A DNA stretch of 64,000 nt. Origin: Bin5 sp965218625. GTDB taxonomy: Bacteria; Chloroflexota; Anaerolineae; Caldilineales; Caldilineaceae. The notes under the pieces are model-generated. The model was not told the origin of the DNA, ran no database searches, and saw nothing but the letters and a program-made list of their open reading frames with translations. The translations under genes and the position numbers were made by a program. Of the stretch, positions 1 to 7,574 are shown piece after piece. Every line of letters begins with the position of its first letter. The first letter of the stretch is position 1. Where the stretch lies: NCBI GenBank assembly GCA_965218625.1, contig CBDCLG010000016.1:186001-250000 (forward strand), in the 5' to 3' direction.

Positions 1-418
1 TGCTGGCGATCAGCCCCAAGGAAGCAGCGGCCGCGAAGAAAGCCAACCCCTCCTCGGAATAGAACCAGCTGCCGTCGTCCTCATTTTTCACGTAGTGGGT
101 GAAGGCGGCCAGCGGCCAGCGCGCGGCAGCCGCGCGCAATCGATCGGCCGCGCCCGGCAGATGGTATGTGTCCGAAAAGCTGCAGTCCACGTCGGCCACC
201 TGGAGGATGCGCCCGGGGTAGAGGCGGGTCATGCGGGCGATATAGTCGTTGTTGTGGGGATTGTGCTCGACGCCGGCGCAGACCAGGAAGGCCTGGTCCA
301 CGCCGTTGACGTCCATTTCGTGCAGCAACTGCTCAAAGCGCCCCTTGCCGTGGAAGTCGGGCACGGGCGGCTCGTAGGGCCAGCGCTCCCAGGCGTGGCA
401 GTGGCTGTCGATGATCAT
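1..418 (-). CDS. Amidohydrolase family protein (Amidohydro_2 / COG3618-like), 5' part only
   Basis: Runs off the left edge, so only the N-terminal ~139 residues are visible. The ATG at 418 opens with MIIDSHCHAWERWPYEPP. The D-x-H-x-H signature (DSHCH) at residues 4-8 is the first metal-binding motif of TIM-barrel amidohydrolases. It is followed by a 'VNGVDQAFLVCAG' strand-turn and a 'NDYIARMTRLYPGRI' segment typical of the family. These enzymes hydrolyse lactones or amides, or decarboxylate aromatic acids; COG3618 members often act on sugar lactones. The start lies 8 bases after the stop of the PhyH gene, so it is the third gene of a minus-strand operon with a rhamnonate dehydratase-like enzyme. 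That context favours a sugar-acid or lactone substrate (inference). Confidence 0.85.
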   Translation of the reverse strand, partial: MIIDSHCHAWERWPYEPPVPDFHGKGRFEQLLHEMDVNGVDQAFLVCAGVEHNPHNNDYIARMTRLYPGRILQVADVDCSFSDTYHLPGAADRLRAAAARWPLAAFTHYVKNEDDGSWFYSEEGLAFFAAAASLGLIAS

Positions 419-425
419 GGATGCG

Positions 426-1286
426 TTAAGCCGCCTCTGCGAAGACGGGGTTCTCCAGGATCGTCTGCGTTTCGTAAATCGAGCCGCCGCGTTCGGCCTC
501 CGGCAACGGGATCTCGATCGGTGCATCGACCATGCGCGGCCGCTTGGTCGGCTCCCCGCACACCATTGTATCCAGGTATTCCTGCCAGTTACCGTAGCCC
601 AAAACGCTCCAGGCGTCCGCAGCGCAGTACTGGTAAAGCAGCAGCCGCCGCGGATTGGGGGAAACATTGCGCGCCGAGGCATGCAGCGTCCGTACATGGT
701 GAATGGAGATGCCGCCGGCCTTCAGCTCGATCGGCACCGCCTTGTCCGCGTTGGTCACCTCCTCGGTGACGGCGCCGGCGAAGCGACCATTCTGGTGATG
801 GGTCAGGATCGGGCCCTTGTGCGAGCCGGGGATCACCAGCAGGCAGCCGTTTTCATACATCATGTCGTCCATGCAGACGCCGACGGCCAGAATGTCGTCA
901 TTCGTGTGGGGATAGAACGCCCAATCCTGGTGCCATTCGACCGGACTGCCATACTCCGGCGACTTCATGTTCAGTTTGTTGCCGTTCGAGCGTACGTCCG
1001 GCCCGATCAGCTGTTGCACGATCGCGACGATACCGGGATGACTCAGATTTCTGTTGTACACCTCGTGTTGAACGATCGGGTCCTTGAGCCGGCGAAGTTT
1101 TGGCGATTCGGGCGTGTGGCCCGGTTCGAGGTCGAAGACCGCAGTGTGCTCGGTGACGCGGGCGCTCTTCCGGACAAAGTCGTCGGTCACCTGCTGCAGC
1201 TCCGCCACTTCGTCTGACGACAGGACGCCATCCACGCCCAGATAGCCGTTCTCGTGATAGAAGTCGATCTGTTCTCTGGTCAGCAT
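426..1286 (-). CDS. Phytanoyl-CoA dioxygenase (PhyH) family protein
   Basis: 286 aa, the usual size for bacterial PhyH Fe(II)/2-oxoglutarate oxygenases. It opens with the family's typical 'LTREQIDFYHENGYLGVDGVLSSDEVAEL'-type helix. The HxD iron ligands are H119 and D121 (WHQDWAFYP). The distal iron His is H202 (TLHAS), and R213/R214 after N207 is in place to bind 2-oxoglutarate. 'GCLLVIPGSHKGP' is the family's conserved turn. All catalytic residues appear intact, so an active hydroxylase is expected, but the substrate is unknown. It lies between the RhmD-like dehydratase (63 bases upstream) and the amidohydrolase (8 bases downstream), all on the minus strand. PhyH paralogs are numerous in sponge- and soil-associated Chloroflexota; another is at 17731-18621. 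Confidence 0.92.
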   Translation of the reverse strand: MLTREQIDFYHENGYLGVDGVLSSDEVAELQQVTDDFVRKSARVTEHTAVFDLEPGHTPESPKLRRLKDPIVQHEVYNRNLSHPGIVAIVQQLIGPDVRSNGNKLNMKSPEYGSPVEWHQDWAFYPHTNDDILAVGVCMDDMMYENGCLLVIPGSHKGPILTHHQNGRFAGAVTEEVTNADKAVPIELKAGGISIHHVRTLHASARNVSPNPRRLLLYQYCAADAWSVLGYGNWQEYLDTMVCGEPTKRPRMVDAPIEIPLPEAERGGSIYETQTILENPVFAEAA

Positions 1287-1349
1287 GACGTGTCTCCTTT
1301 TGATTTAGCGGCTCGGCGCGCTGTCTGCTCTTGTCCCGCCCATTATCTC

Positions 1350-2513
1350 TCAAAAGTAGGATTCGATCCACTCTTCGGGTATGCCAAGTCCGAATCCGGG
1401 CGCGTCGCTGGGGACGAGCCATCCGTCCTCCGCAAAAACGTTGCCGGGAATGCCTGTCGCCTCGCTCAGGGGTACGCCGGGCGCGGTTGCGATATAGTAC
1501 TCCAGCCAGGGCGCGCAGGCGATCGCCTGCGTGAAGTGCTGGCCGAACGGATTGCGCCCGCCGCCGTGCAGAACTACCTTCTTGCCGGCGGCGTCGGCGG
1601 CGGCCGCGATCTTCAGACAGGTGGACAGCCCGCCGCACCAGTTGATATCGGGCTGGAGAATGTCGACGACGTTGTGCCGCAATGCCCACTGGAACGGCAT
1701 GTGGGTATACCAGTGCTCTCCCGTGCTGAGCGTCTGCCAGGGGATGCGCTGCCGCACCTCGACGTGCCCGTCCAGGTCTTCCGACAAAAGGCATTCTTCC
1801 ATCCACTTGAGCCGGTAGGGGCGCAGCGTTTCCGCCAGGCGGACCGTGTACTCGATGTCGAGGGCCATCCAGCAGTCGAGCATCAGCTCGGCCTCGTCGC
1901 CGACCAGCTCGCGGGCCTCCGCCACCATTTCTTCGTTTTTGCGCAGGCCGTCTAGGCCGTCGGCCGGGCCGTAAGGACAGGCGATCTTGAAGGCGCGAAA
2001 ACCGAGCTCCTTGAACCAGTCGAGGTCGTTGCCGGTTGCATAGCAGAACTGCCGCTCCTTCTGCGCGCCGCCGATCAGGCTGTAGACCGGCTGGCCCAGG
2101 AGCTTTCCCTTGGCGTCCCAGAGCGCAAGGTCAACCGCGCTGACCGCGTAGGCGGCCAGGCCGACCGAACCGTAGGGCTTGGTCATGCGGAACATCATGT
2201 CGGCCAGCCGCTCGATCGCCAAGCCGTCTTCGCCAATCAGGTTGGGCGCGATGTGATCATCGATGATCGCGGCGGCGACGCGGCCGTTGTCGGTCAGCCC
2301 CAGTCCCCAGGTGCCGTCCTCAAGCGTTACCTTGCACCAGACCGACCCCCAGCGGTTCGGCGTCCAGAGGCTGCGGTGCCTTTTGACCCTGGGATACCAG
2401 GACATCGGATTGGCAACTTCGGCGGTCTCGGCCCAGGACTTGCGGCGCGGCCTGGTGCCCGGGGATGGTGCGGGGAAGTTTACGCGTACCGCCCGAATAT
2501 CGGTGATCTTCAT
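1350..2513 (-). CDS. Mandelate racemase/muconate lactonizing enzyme family protein, L-rhamnonate dehydratase-like
   Basis: 387 aa, enolase superfamily: N-terminal capping domain (about 1-130) and C-terminal TIM barrel. The pattern matches L-rhamnonate dehydratase (RhmD) rather than generic members: FCYATG (156-161), MLDCWM (211-216), LKWMEECL (235-242), the TGEH motif, DILQPDINWCGGLST (284-298) and VVLHGGG (313-319). Expected Mg2+ ligands are D213, E239 and E266; the general base/acid is H316, as in RhmD. The reaction would be dehydration of a 6-carbon (6-deoxy)aldonate to the 2-keto-3-deoxy acid. First gene of the operon; a good sigma-70-type promoter lies ~83 bases upstream at 2603-2631. 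The exact sugar acid cannot be read from sequence. Confidence 0.9.
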   Translation of the reverse strand: MKITDIRAVRVNFPAPSPGTRPRRKSWAETAEVANPMSWYPRVKRHRSLWTPNRWGSVWCKVTLEDGTWGLGLTDNGRVAAAIIDDHIAPNLIGEDGLAIERLADMMFRMTKPYGSVGLAAYAVSAVDLALWDAKGKLLGQPVYSLIGGAQKERQFCYATGNDLDWFKELGFRAFKIACPYGPADGLDGLRKNEEMVAEARELVGDEAELMLDCWMALDIEYTVRLAETLRPYRLKWMEECLLSEDLDGHVEVRQRIPWQTLSTGEHWYTHMPFQWALRHNVVDILQPDINWCGGLSTCLKIAAAADAAGKKVVLHGGGRNPFGQHFTQAIACAPWLEYYIATAPGVPLSEATGIPGNVFAEDGWLVPSDAPGFGLGIPEEWIESYF

Positions 2514-2602
2514 CGCGGTGGATTCCTTCCTGTTCGAAGATCTGGTCGGGAGCCATGCACCGGCAGCGGCCGGGTCCTGGCGCAGACCAGTTTCGCCACC
2601 AG

Positions 2603-2631
2603 AACATACTCGAAATTGACCGCCTTGTCAA
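2603..2631 (-). promoter_or_regulatory. Sigma-70-type promoter for the dehydratase-PhyH-amidohydrolase operon
   Basis: On the minus strand a perfect -35 TTGACA (2626-2631) is followed after exactly 17 bases by TATGTT (2603-2608). The predicted transcript start is near 2596, about 80 bases before the ATG at 2513. It is back to back with the candidate plus-strand promoter at 2690-2718, so the intergenic region looks like a divergent control region. Confidence 0.6.
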
Positions 2632-2689
2632 AGCGGAAGCGGTCGGCCCGCGATAGCCCGGCACCGTGCCGCGCGTCCGGCCCCGCGTG

Positions 2690-2718
2690 CAGACATTACA
2701 ACAGAGTTGCGCTATAAT
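2690..2718 (+). promoter_or_regulatory. Candidate sigma-70-type promoter for the phosphotransferase gene
   Basis: A consensus -10 TATAAT lies at 2713-2718, with CAGACA at 2690-2695 (four of six -35 positions) and a 17-base spacer. The predicted start near 2725 gives a leader of about 65 bases to the ATG at 2790. The -10 is strong and the -35 weak, which may mean activator dependence. Confidence 0.5.
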
Positions 2719-2789
2719 CGCCCGCAAGCAGGTGGCGCCAGGCGCCGCAGCCAGGCAGCCCGATTACAGAACTATCGCGACCGGTTCCC

Positions 2790-3851
2790 ATGGCCTCGCC
2801 ATCCATTTCCGACACGATCGAAGTCCGCGCCGATGAGCGCATCGACGAAGAGCGAGTCGTCAGTTATCTGCGCGGCAAGCTGCCCGGCACGGAGCACAAA
2901 CTCAGCGTTCGTCAGTTCGGCGGCGGCGCGGCAAATCTTACCTATCTGCTCGACTACGGCAGCCATGAGTACGTGCTGCGCCGCCCGCCATTGGGCCCCG
3001 TGGCCCCCTCTGCCCACGACATGGCGCGCGAGTCGAAGGTGCTCCTGCGTTTGTGGCAGGCCTTCCCGCACGCGCCGCGGGCCTTCCTCTTCAACGCCGA
3101 CGAGTCGATCGTCGGCGCGCCCTTTTTTGTCATGGAGCGGCGGCATGGCATCGTCGTGCGCAGTTCGATTCCACCCGCTTACGACAGGTGGCGCGACGCG
3201 CCCGCGCGCATGAGCCGGGCGCTGATCGAAACGCTGGCCGACCTTCATGCCGTCGACTCCGGGGCAATCGGCCTGGCAGACCTGGGGCGTCCGGCCGGAT
3301 TTATCGGCCGGCAGATCGAGGGCTGGTGGCGGCGCTGGCAGGCGGCCAAACTGGAGGAGCTGCCGGCCATGAACGCGGTCTACGACTGGCTGCGCAGCAA
3401 CGAACCGCCGGAGGGCGCACCCTCGCTCGTCCACAACGACTACAAGCTGGACAACGTGATGCTCGACCGCGCCGACCCGGGCCGGATCGTCGCCGTCTTT
3501 GACTGGGACATGTGTACGCTCGGCGATCCGCTCTCAGACGTGGGCGCGCTGCTGGCCTGGTGGTGCCGGCCCCAAGACCCGGCCCACTTTCGTGCGATGG
3601 CGATGATGCCGCTCGACGACCGCTTTCTGTCGCGCGAGGAGCTGGTCGCGCGCTACGCCGAATACAGCGGCCGCGATCTTTCTGCGATCCGCTTCTACCA
3701 CGCGCTCAGCCTATTCCGCGTGACCGTCATCATCGCCCAGATCTATGTTCGATATGTGCGCGGCCAGACGCAGGACAGGCGCTTTGCCGCATTCGGGCCG
3801 CGCATCCCCGCTGCGGCGCAGGCGGCCCTCGACGTGGCGGAAGCGCGCTGA
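2790..3851 (+). CDS. Phosphotransferase family protein (APH / ACAD10-11 N-domain type)
   Basis: 353 aa, aminoglycoside-phosphotransferase/choline-kinase fold. A nucleotide-binding strand is seen at 'YVLRRPP' (61-67). The Brenner motif is complete: H215-N-D217 (VHNDYKLDN) with N222, then the metal-binding aspartate D238 in VFDWDMCTLGDPLSDVG. This subtype, with 'HNDYKLDNVM' and 'DWDMCTLGDPL', is the one fused to acyl-CoA dehydrogenases in eukaryotic ACAD10/11. Bacterial members are thought to phosphorylate hydroxylated acyl-CoAs or other small alcohols rather than antibiotics. Not convincingly an aminoglycoside resistance gene. Stands alone, divergent from the sugar-acid operon. Confidence 0.88.
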   Translation: MASPSISDTIEVRADERIDEERVVSYLRGKLPGTEHKLSVRQFGGGAANLTYLLDYGSHEYVLRRPPLGPVAPSAHDMARESKVLLRLWQAFPHAPRAFLFNADESIVGAPFFVMERRHGIVVRSSIPPAYDRWRDAPARMSRALIETLADLHAVDSGAIGLADLGRPAGFIGRQIEGWWRRWQAAKLEELPAMNAVYDWLRSNEPPEGAPSLVHNDYKLDNVMLDRADPGRIVAVFDWDMCTLGDPLSDVGALLAWWCRPQDPAHFRAMAMMPLDDRFLSREELVARYAEYSGRDLSAIRFYHALSLFRVTVIIAQIYVRYVRGQTQDRRFAAFGPRIPAAAQAALDVAEAR

Positions 3852-3974
3852 CAACGCACATGGGCCTCCCGCGTCCGGCCCGAAGCGGGCATCGCGATTG
3901 ACGCGAGATTCCGGCGTGAATATCATTAACTGCAAGCAAGCGGCCGTTCAACCACTAGGGAAGGAGTCACTGAC

Positions 3975-5230
3975 GTGCAGGAACACAAAGTATCGATGCT
4001 GGGTACCGGTCTGATCGGGATGTTCTATACGATGGCCCTCAACGGCGGCAGGGCAAGGACCGGGTGCAGCTCGTCTACTCGCGCAGCGCAGAGCGGGCAA
4101 GCGCCTTCGCCGACGAATGGGGCATTCCCCAATCGACCACCGATCTGGCCGAGGCCTGTACCTCCGACGCGATCGACACCGTCGTCATCGGGCTGCCCAA
4201 CCATATCCACGAAGAGTGCGTGGACCTGGCGGCAGCTGCCGGCAAGGCGATCCTCTGCACCAAGCCGCTCGGCCGCACCGCAGCCGAGGCCAAGCGGATG
4301 ATGGACAAGGTCGAAGCGACCGGCGTATTCGGCGGCTACCTGGAGGACCTCTGCTACACGCCCAAGACGCTGAAGGCAATCGCCTCGGTCGAAAACGGCG
4401 CGCTCGGCGAGATCACCTGGGCCTGCTCGCGCGAAACGCATCCCGGCCCGCACAGCGACTGGTTCTGGGACCTTGAGCAGGCGGGAGGCGGCGCCATCGT
4501 CGACCTGGGCTGCCACTGCATCGAGATCGTACGCAGCTTCATCGGCAAGGACATCCGCCCGGTCGAGGTGATGTGCTGGGCCGACACGCTGGTGCATCCG
4601 ATCGACGCCGAGGACAACGGCATCGCGCTGATCCGCTTCGAAAACGGCGCCATCGGCCAGTTCGAGGTGAGCTGGACCTTCCGCGGCGGTATGGACCTGC
4701 GCGACGAGGTCGCCGGCACCGAGGGCACCATCTGGCTCAATCACTTCCTGCGCACCGGTTATGAGATGTACACCAGTGGGGCCGGCGCCGGCTACGTGGC
4801 CGAAAAGGCGGAGGCCGAGAGCGGCTGGCTTTTCCCCGTCGGCGATGAGGTGGTCGAGCTGGGCTACAGCGACATGTTCGACGACATGTTCAACTCGCTC
4901 GACGAGGGCCGCGAGCCGCGCGAGAATTTCTACGACGGCTACGTGGTCAACGCCGTGATCGACGCCTGCTACCGTTCGGCCTCCTCGCGGCAGTGGGAGC
5001 CGGTCGAACTGGAGGTCTGGCGCGGGCGCGAGAATGTACCGCTCATCCGCGACAGCCGCGGGCAGTCTGCCGATACCGCCGCCGCCGAAACCGACCCGGC
5101 CGAAGCGCTCGCCGCCGCCGCCGGGCTGACGATACTGAAGACAGAACGGATGCCGGGCGGCCAGGTCAAGGTTATCATGAAGAACGAGGAGACGGGCGAG
5201 CTCAGCCAGGAAATCATCGAGAACGCGTAG
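3975..5230 (+). pseudogene. Gfo/Idh/MocA family oxidoreductase, 1-base frameshift near the N-terminus
   Basis: The GTG at 3975, preceded by AAGGAG, begins an NAD(P)-binding Rossmann motif (SMLGTGLIGMFYTMAL). That frame fails about 25 codons later. The rest of the protein (VQLVYSRSAERASAFADEWG onward to 5230) continues in the next frame. Adding one G to the GGG at 4051-4053 would restore a continuous ~418-residue protein. The downstream part is fully typical: 'TVVIGLPNHIHEE', the EKP-like loop 'ILCTKPLGRTAAEAKRMM', and 'GGAIVDLGCHCIEIV' with the catalytic-region His. Family members are NAD(P)-dependent sugar or inositol dehydrogenases. The 3' end has an unusual ~60-residue extension after 'WRGRENVPLIRDSRG'. 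Either a pseudogene or a homopolymer error. The next gene starts 8 bases downstream. Confidence 0.85.
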
Positions 5231-5238
5231 CCTTTCCC

Positions 5239-6114
5239 ATGTCGCTGATACAGCCCCTCCTGCAGGACCAGGCCTTTCTCCAGGATGTGCAGGATGCGGC
5301 CGCCGATGAGCGCGCCCTGCACATCTGGTGGCTGGGCCAGAGCGGTTTCCTCCTCCAATGGCGGGGGCGCCACCTGCTTTTCGATCCCTACCTCTCCGAC
5401 TCACAGACCGCCAAGTACGCCGCGACCGACAAGCCGCACATCCGCATGACCGGGCTTGTGGTCGCGCCGGAGAAACTCGATTTCATCGACGCGGCAACGT
5501 CGAGCCACAACCATACCGACCACCTCGACGCCGAAACGCTCGGCCCGCTGCTGGCTGCGAATCCCGGCCTGCGGCTGGTCATCCCCGAGGCGAACCGGTC
5601 CTTTGTCGCCGAACGGCTGGGTTGCGATCTTGAGATGCCTGTCGGACTGGACGACGGGAAAAGCGCGCAGGTGGGTGATTTCGAATTCACCGGCATCGCC
5701 GCCGCCCACGAGGATTTGCAGACCGACGCGATGGGGCGGCACAGGTTTCTGGGCTACGTTGTGCGTTGCGGCCGGTGGACCGTTTATCACAGCGGGGACA
5801 CCGTCGGCTACAGCGGGTTGGTGGAGCGGCTGAAACCCTTCAATGTCGACGTTGCGATTCTGCCGATCAACGGCAGCCGGCCGGAGCGCAGGGTGGCGGG
5901 CAACCTCAGCGGCAGCGAAGCCGCCGGACTGGCACGCGCCACCAACGCCAAGTTGGCAGTCCCCTGCCACTACGAGATGTTCACCTTCAACACCGCGCCG
6001 CCAGACGAGTTTGCGGCTGCGGCGGCCGCGCTGGGGCAGCCGGTGCGCGTGCTGCGCGCAGGCGAGCGCTGCACGGTCGAGAAGTTGCTCAGCGGCGCGG
6101 TGACGACTCGCTGA
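5239..6114 (+). CDS. MBL-fold metal-dependent hydrolase, UlaG-like
   Basis: 291 aa from the ATG at 5239. Metallo-beta-lactamase fold: 'HIWWLGQSGFLLQWRGRHLLFDPYL' is the opening beta-sandwich. The metal motif is H90-x-H92-x-D94-H95 (SSHNHTDHLDAETL), a later ligand H lies in 'AAAHEDLQ', 'VYHSGDT' carries the bridging Asp, and 'VPCHYEMF' the last His. The layout matches the L-ascorbate-6-phosphate lactonase (UlaG) branch, which opens cyclic sugar-phosphate esters. It follows the oxidoreductase by 8 bases and overlaps the convergent PfkB kinase by 26 bases. Lactonase, oxidoreductase and sugar kinase together suggest a sugar pathway (inference). The exact substrate is unknown. Confidence 0.87.
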   Translation: MSLIQPLLQDQAFLQDVQDAAADERALHIWWLGQSGFLLQWRGRHLLFDPYLSDSQTAKYAATDKPHIRMTGLVVAPEKLDFIDAATSSHNHTDHLDAETLGPLLAANPGLRLVIPEANRSFVAERLGCDLEMPVGLDDGKSAQVGDFEFTGIAAAHEDLQTDAMGRHRFLGYVVRCGRWTVYHSGDTVGYSGLVERLKPFNVDVAILPINGSRPERRVAGNLSGSEAAGLARATNAKLAVPCHYEMFTFNTAPPDEFAAAAAALGQPVRVLRAGERCTVEKLLSGAVTTR

Positions 6115-7057
6115 AGTAGCCGACCGCCGCCCGCGACAGCGCGTCGAGGGGCCGGTCCGGCGTCGAGACGACGATCGCCGCGGTCGCGTTTCCGTAGCGA
6201 GCTGCTTGCACTGCCGAGGCCCCATCCTGAATCGCCAGCAGAAACCCGGCGTTGAACGAGTCGCCGGCGCCAACGGTGGTCTGGACGTCTACGGAGAAGC
6301 CGGCCACTGCCGTTGGCCCTTCCATCTCCCCGCGCTGCAGGACGGTTGCGCCATCCGCGCCCCGCTTGATGACAACGCAGCCTGTGCCGCCCTCGACGAT
6401 TTCAGCCATGGCTTTGGTCAGGTCGGTCTCGCCGGTGCAGACGTTCAACTCGTGCTCGTTGCAGATGAAGAAGTCGGTGTAAGCCAGCAGCGGGCGCAGC
6501 TCCTCCACGCGCGGCGGGTCGCCGATGGCAGGACCGATGTCGGCGGCGGTGAGGGTCCCGTTGCGGCGGGCCCTTCTGAAAAGATCGACCGCGCCGTCGG
6601 GGCGCAGGCCGGGCATGATCGAGTAGCTGGTCAGGAGCAGCGTGTGCGACCGCTGCAAGAGCGCGTCGTTGATGGCGTCGCCGGCAACCGAATCGTTGGC
6701 GCCGGGATGATGGAAGGCGATGCGGTTCTGCTGCACGTCGCTGAGAATCAGCGTCGTGGCCGTGCCCATCCCCGGATAGCGCCTGACATTGGCAATCTCC
6801 ACGCCCGCGCCGGCCAGCTGCGCCGCCATCCAGTCCCCCAGGTGGTCCTCTCCGAGGCCGCCGGCCAGTGAGACCGGCGCGCCGAGGCGCGCCAAGGCAT
6901 AGGCGGAGTTGGCGCCGTTGCCGCCCAGGGAACTACGCAGCGGATCGTCGTGGAAGACGAGACTGTTGACGGTGAACTCGTCGCCCTCTCTGCGCGGCAT
7001 GGCGTCGAGGTTGGAGACGAAAAGATCAACGGTAGCGGAGCCGATGACGGTGAACAT
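6089..7057 (-). CDS. PfkB/ribokinase family carbohydrate kinase
   Basis: 322 aa. N-terminal 'FTVIGSATVDLFV' and 'LGGNGANSAYALARLG' (44-59) form the substrate-binding PfkB signature 1 region. Signature 2 is 'TTVGAGDSFNAGFLLAI' (260-276), with D266 the catalytic base and GAGD the anion hole. 'FFICNEHELNVCTG' is the NxxE Mg2+ motif. It phosphorylates a sugar or nucleoside hydroxyl with ATP; the individual substrate is not readable. Its 3' end overlaps the convergent UlaG-like gene by 26 bases. A promoter with TTGTAC/TAAAAT lies ~110 bases upstream. Confidence 0.92.
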   Translation of the reverse strand: MFTVIGSATVDLFVSNLDAMPRREGDEFTVNSLVFHDDPLRSSLGGNGANSAYALARLGAPVSLAGGLGEDHLGDWMAAQLAGAGVEIANVRRYPGMGTATTLILSDVQQNRIAFHHPGANDSVAGDAINDALLQRSHTLLLTSYSIMPGLRPDGAVDLFRRARRNGTLTAADIGPAIGDPPRVEELRPLLAYTDFFICNEHELNVCTGETDLTKAMAEIVEGGTGCVVIKRGADGATVLQRGEMEGPTAVAGFSVDVQTTVGAGDSFNAGFLLAIQDGASAVQAARYGNATAAIVVSTPDRPLDALSRAAVGYFSESSPRR

Positions 7058-7163
7058 GGTCTTGCTGCCTTTTGTGAGCGTTGGGCGGGTCTGCGCGTTG
7101 GACCGGGGCTGGCCGCGGCCTTCGGTTGTCTCTCGGAACTCCCATTGTAAAACGAAGTCCTTT

Positions 7164-7193
7164 ATTTTATCGCCTATCGCCGTCGCTGTACAA
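7164..7193 (-). promoter_or_regulatory. Candidate sigma-70-type promoter of the PfkB kinase gene
   Basis: On the minus strand TTGTAC (7188-7193) and TAAAAT (7164-7169) are separated by 18 bases. This is in the only A/T-rich patch of the 7058-7574 intergenic region and points at the kinase start at 7057. Confidence 0.5.
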
Positions 7194-7574
7194 CAGGCTT
7201 TTCGGCGCAGCCTGTTTCAGTTCAAAGAACGCGAAAATTTCCGTTTGAGCCGCCTTCTGCTATACGCCACCTGACGCGCCAGCCATCCGGTTGACCAAGA
7301 GGCCTGCGCCCGCAGCCGGTAGCACCCGGTCTTCTCGGACCGCTTTCGCCTGCCCTGCCCAAACGCCAAAGGCCCGCCAAAAAGGACCGGCCCGGCCGCG
7401 ACAAGGCTTTCATCGGTTGGAGACCCCGCGTCAACTTGAATCCGTTCCCGAGGGGCCGTTCCTTCGTCCTGAGTCGACAGCGAGACCAGCATTGACCATA
7501 GGCCCTACAGTTTCAAACATTGGCGATTCCAGCCGACAATGCCCCAAACAGTCCATCCCAAGGAGGAAAACCAA
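7194..7574. other. Intergenic region between PfkB kinase and sugar ABC operon
   Basis: About 380 bases with no convincing gene; the open frames here are low-complexity Arg/Ser/Pro translations typical of shadow frames in high-GC DNA. TTGACC at 7492-7497 could be a -35 for the ABC operon, but the hexamer 17 bases on (AAACAT) is a poor -10. A strong ribosome binding site (AAGGAGGA) sits just before the ATG at 7575. Confidence 0.4.

Noticed and set aside
2790..3851. Phosphotransferase as an aminoglycoside resistance gene
   Set aside because: The HNDYKLDN / DWDMCTLGDPL pattern is that of the ACAD10/11-type phosphotransferases, not of antibiotic-modifying APH enzymes.
4025..5404. 459-codon open frame on the minus strand
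   Set aside because: Antisense to the well-supported Gfo/Idh/MocA gene; its translation is rich in Ala/Gly/Arg/His/Val without family motifs, as expected from a shadow frame in high-GC DNA.
7217..7492. 91-codon minus-strand frame upstream of the sugar ABC operon
   Set aside because: No ribosome binding site, low-complexity basic translation, lies in a control region.
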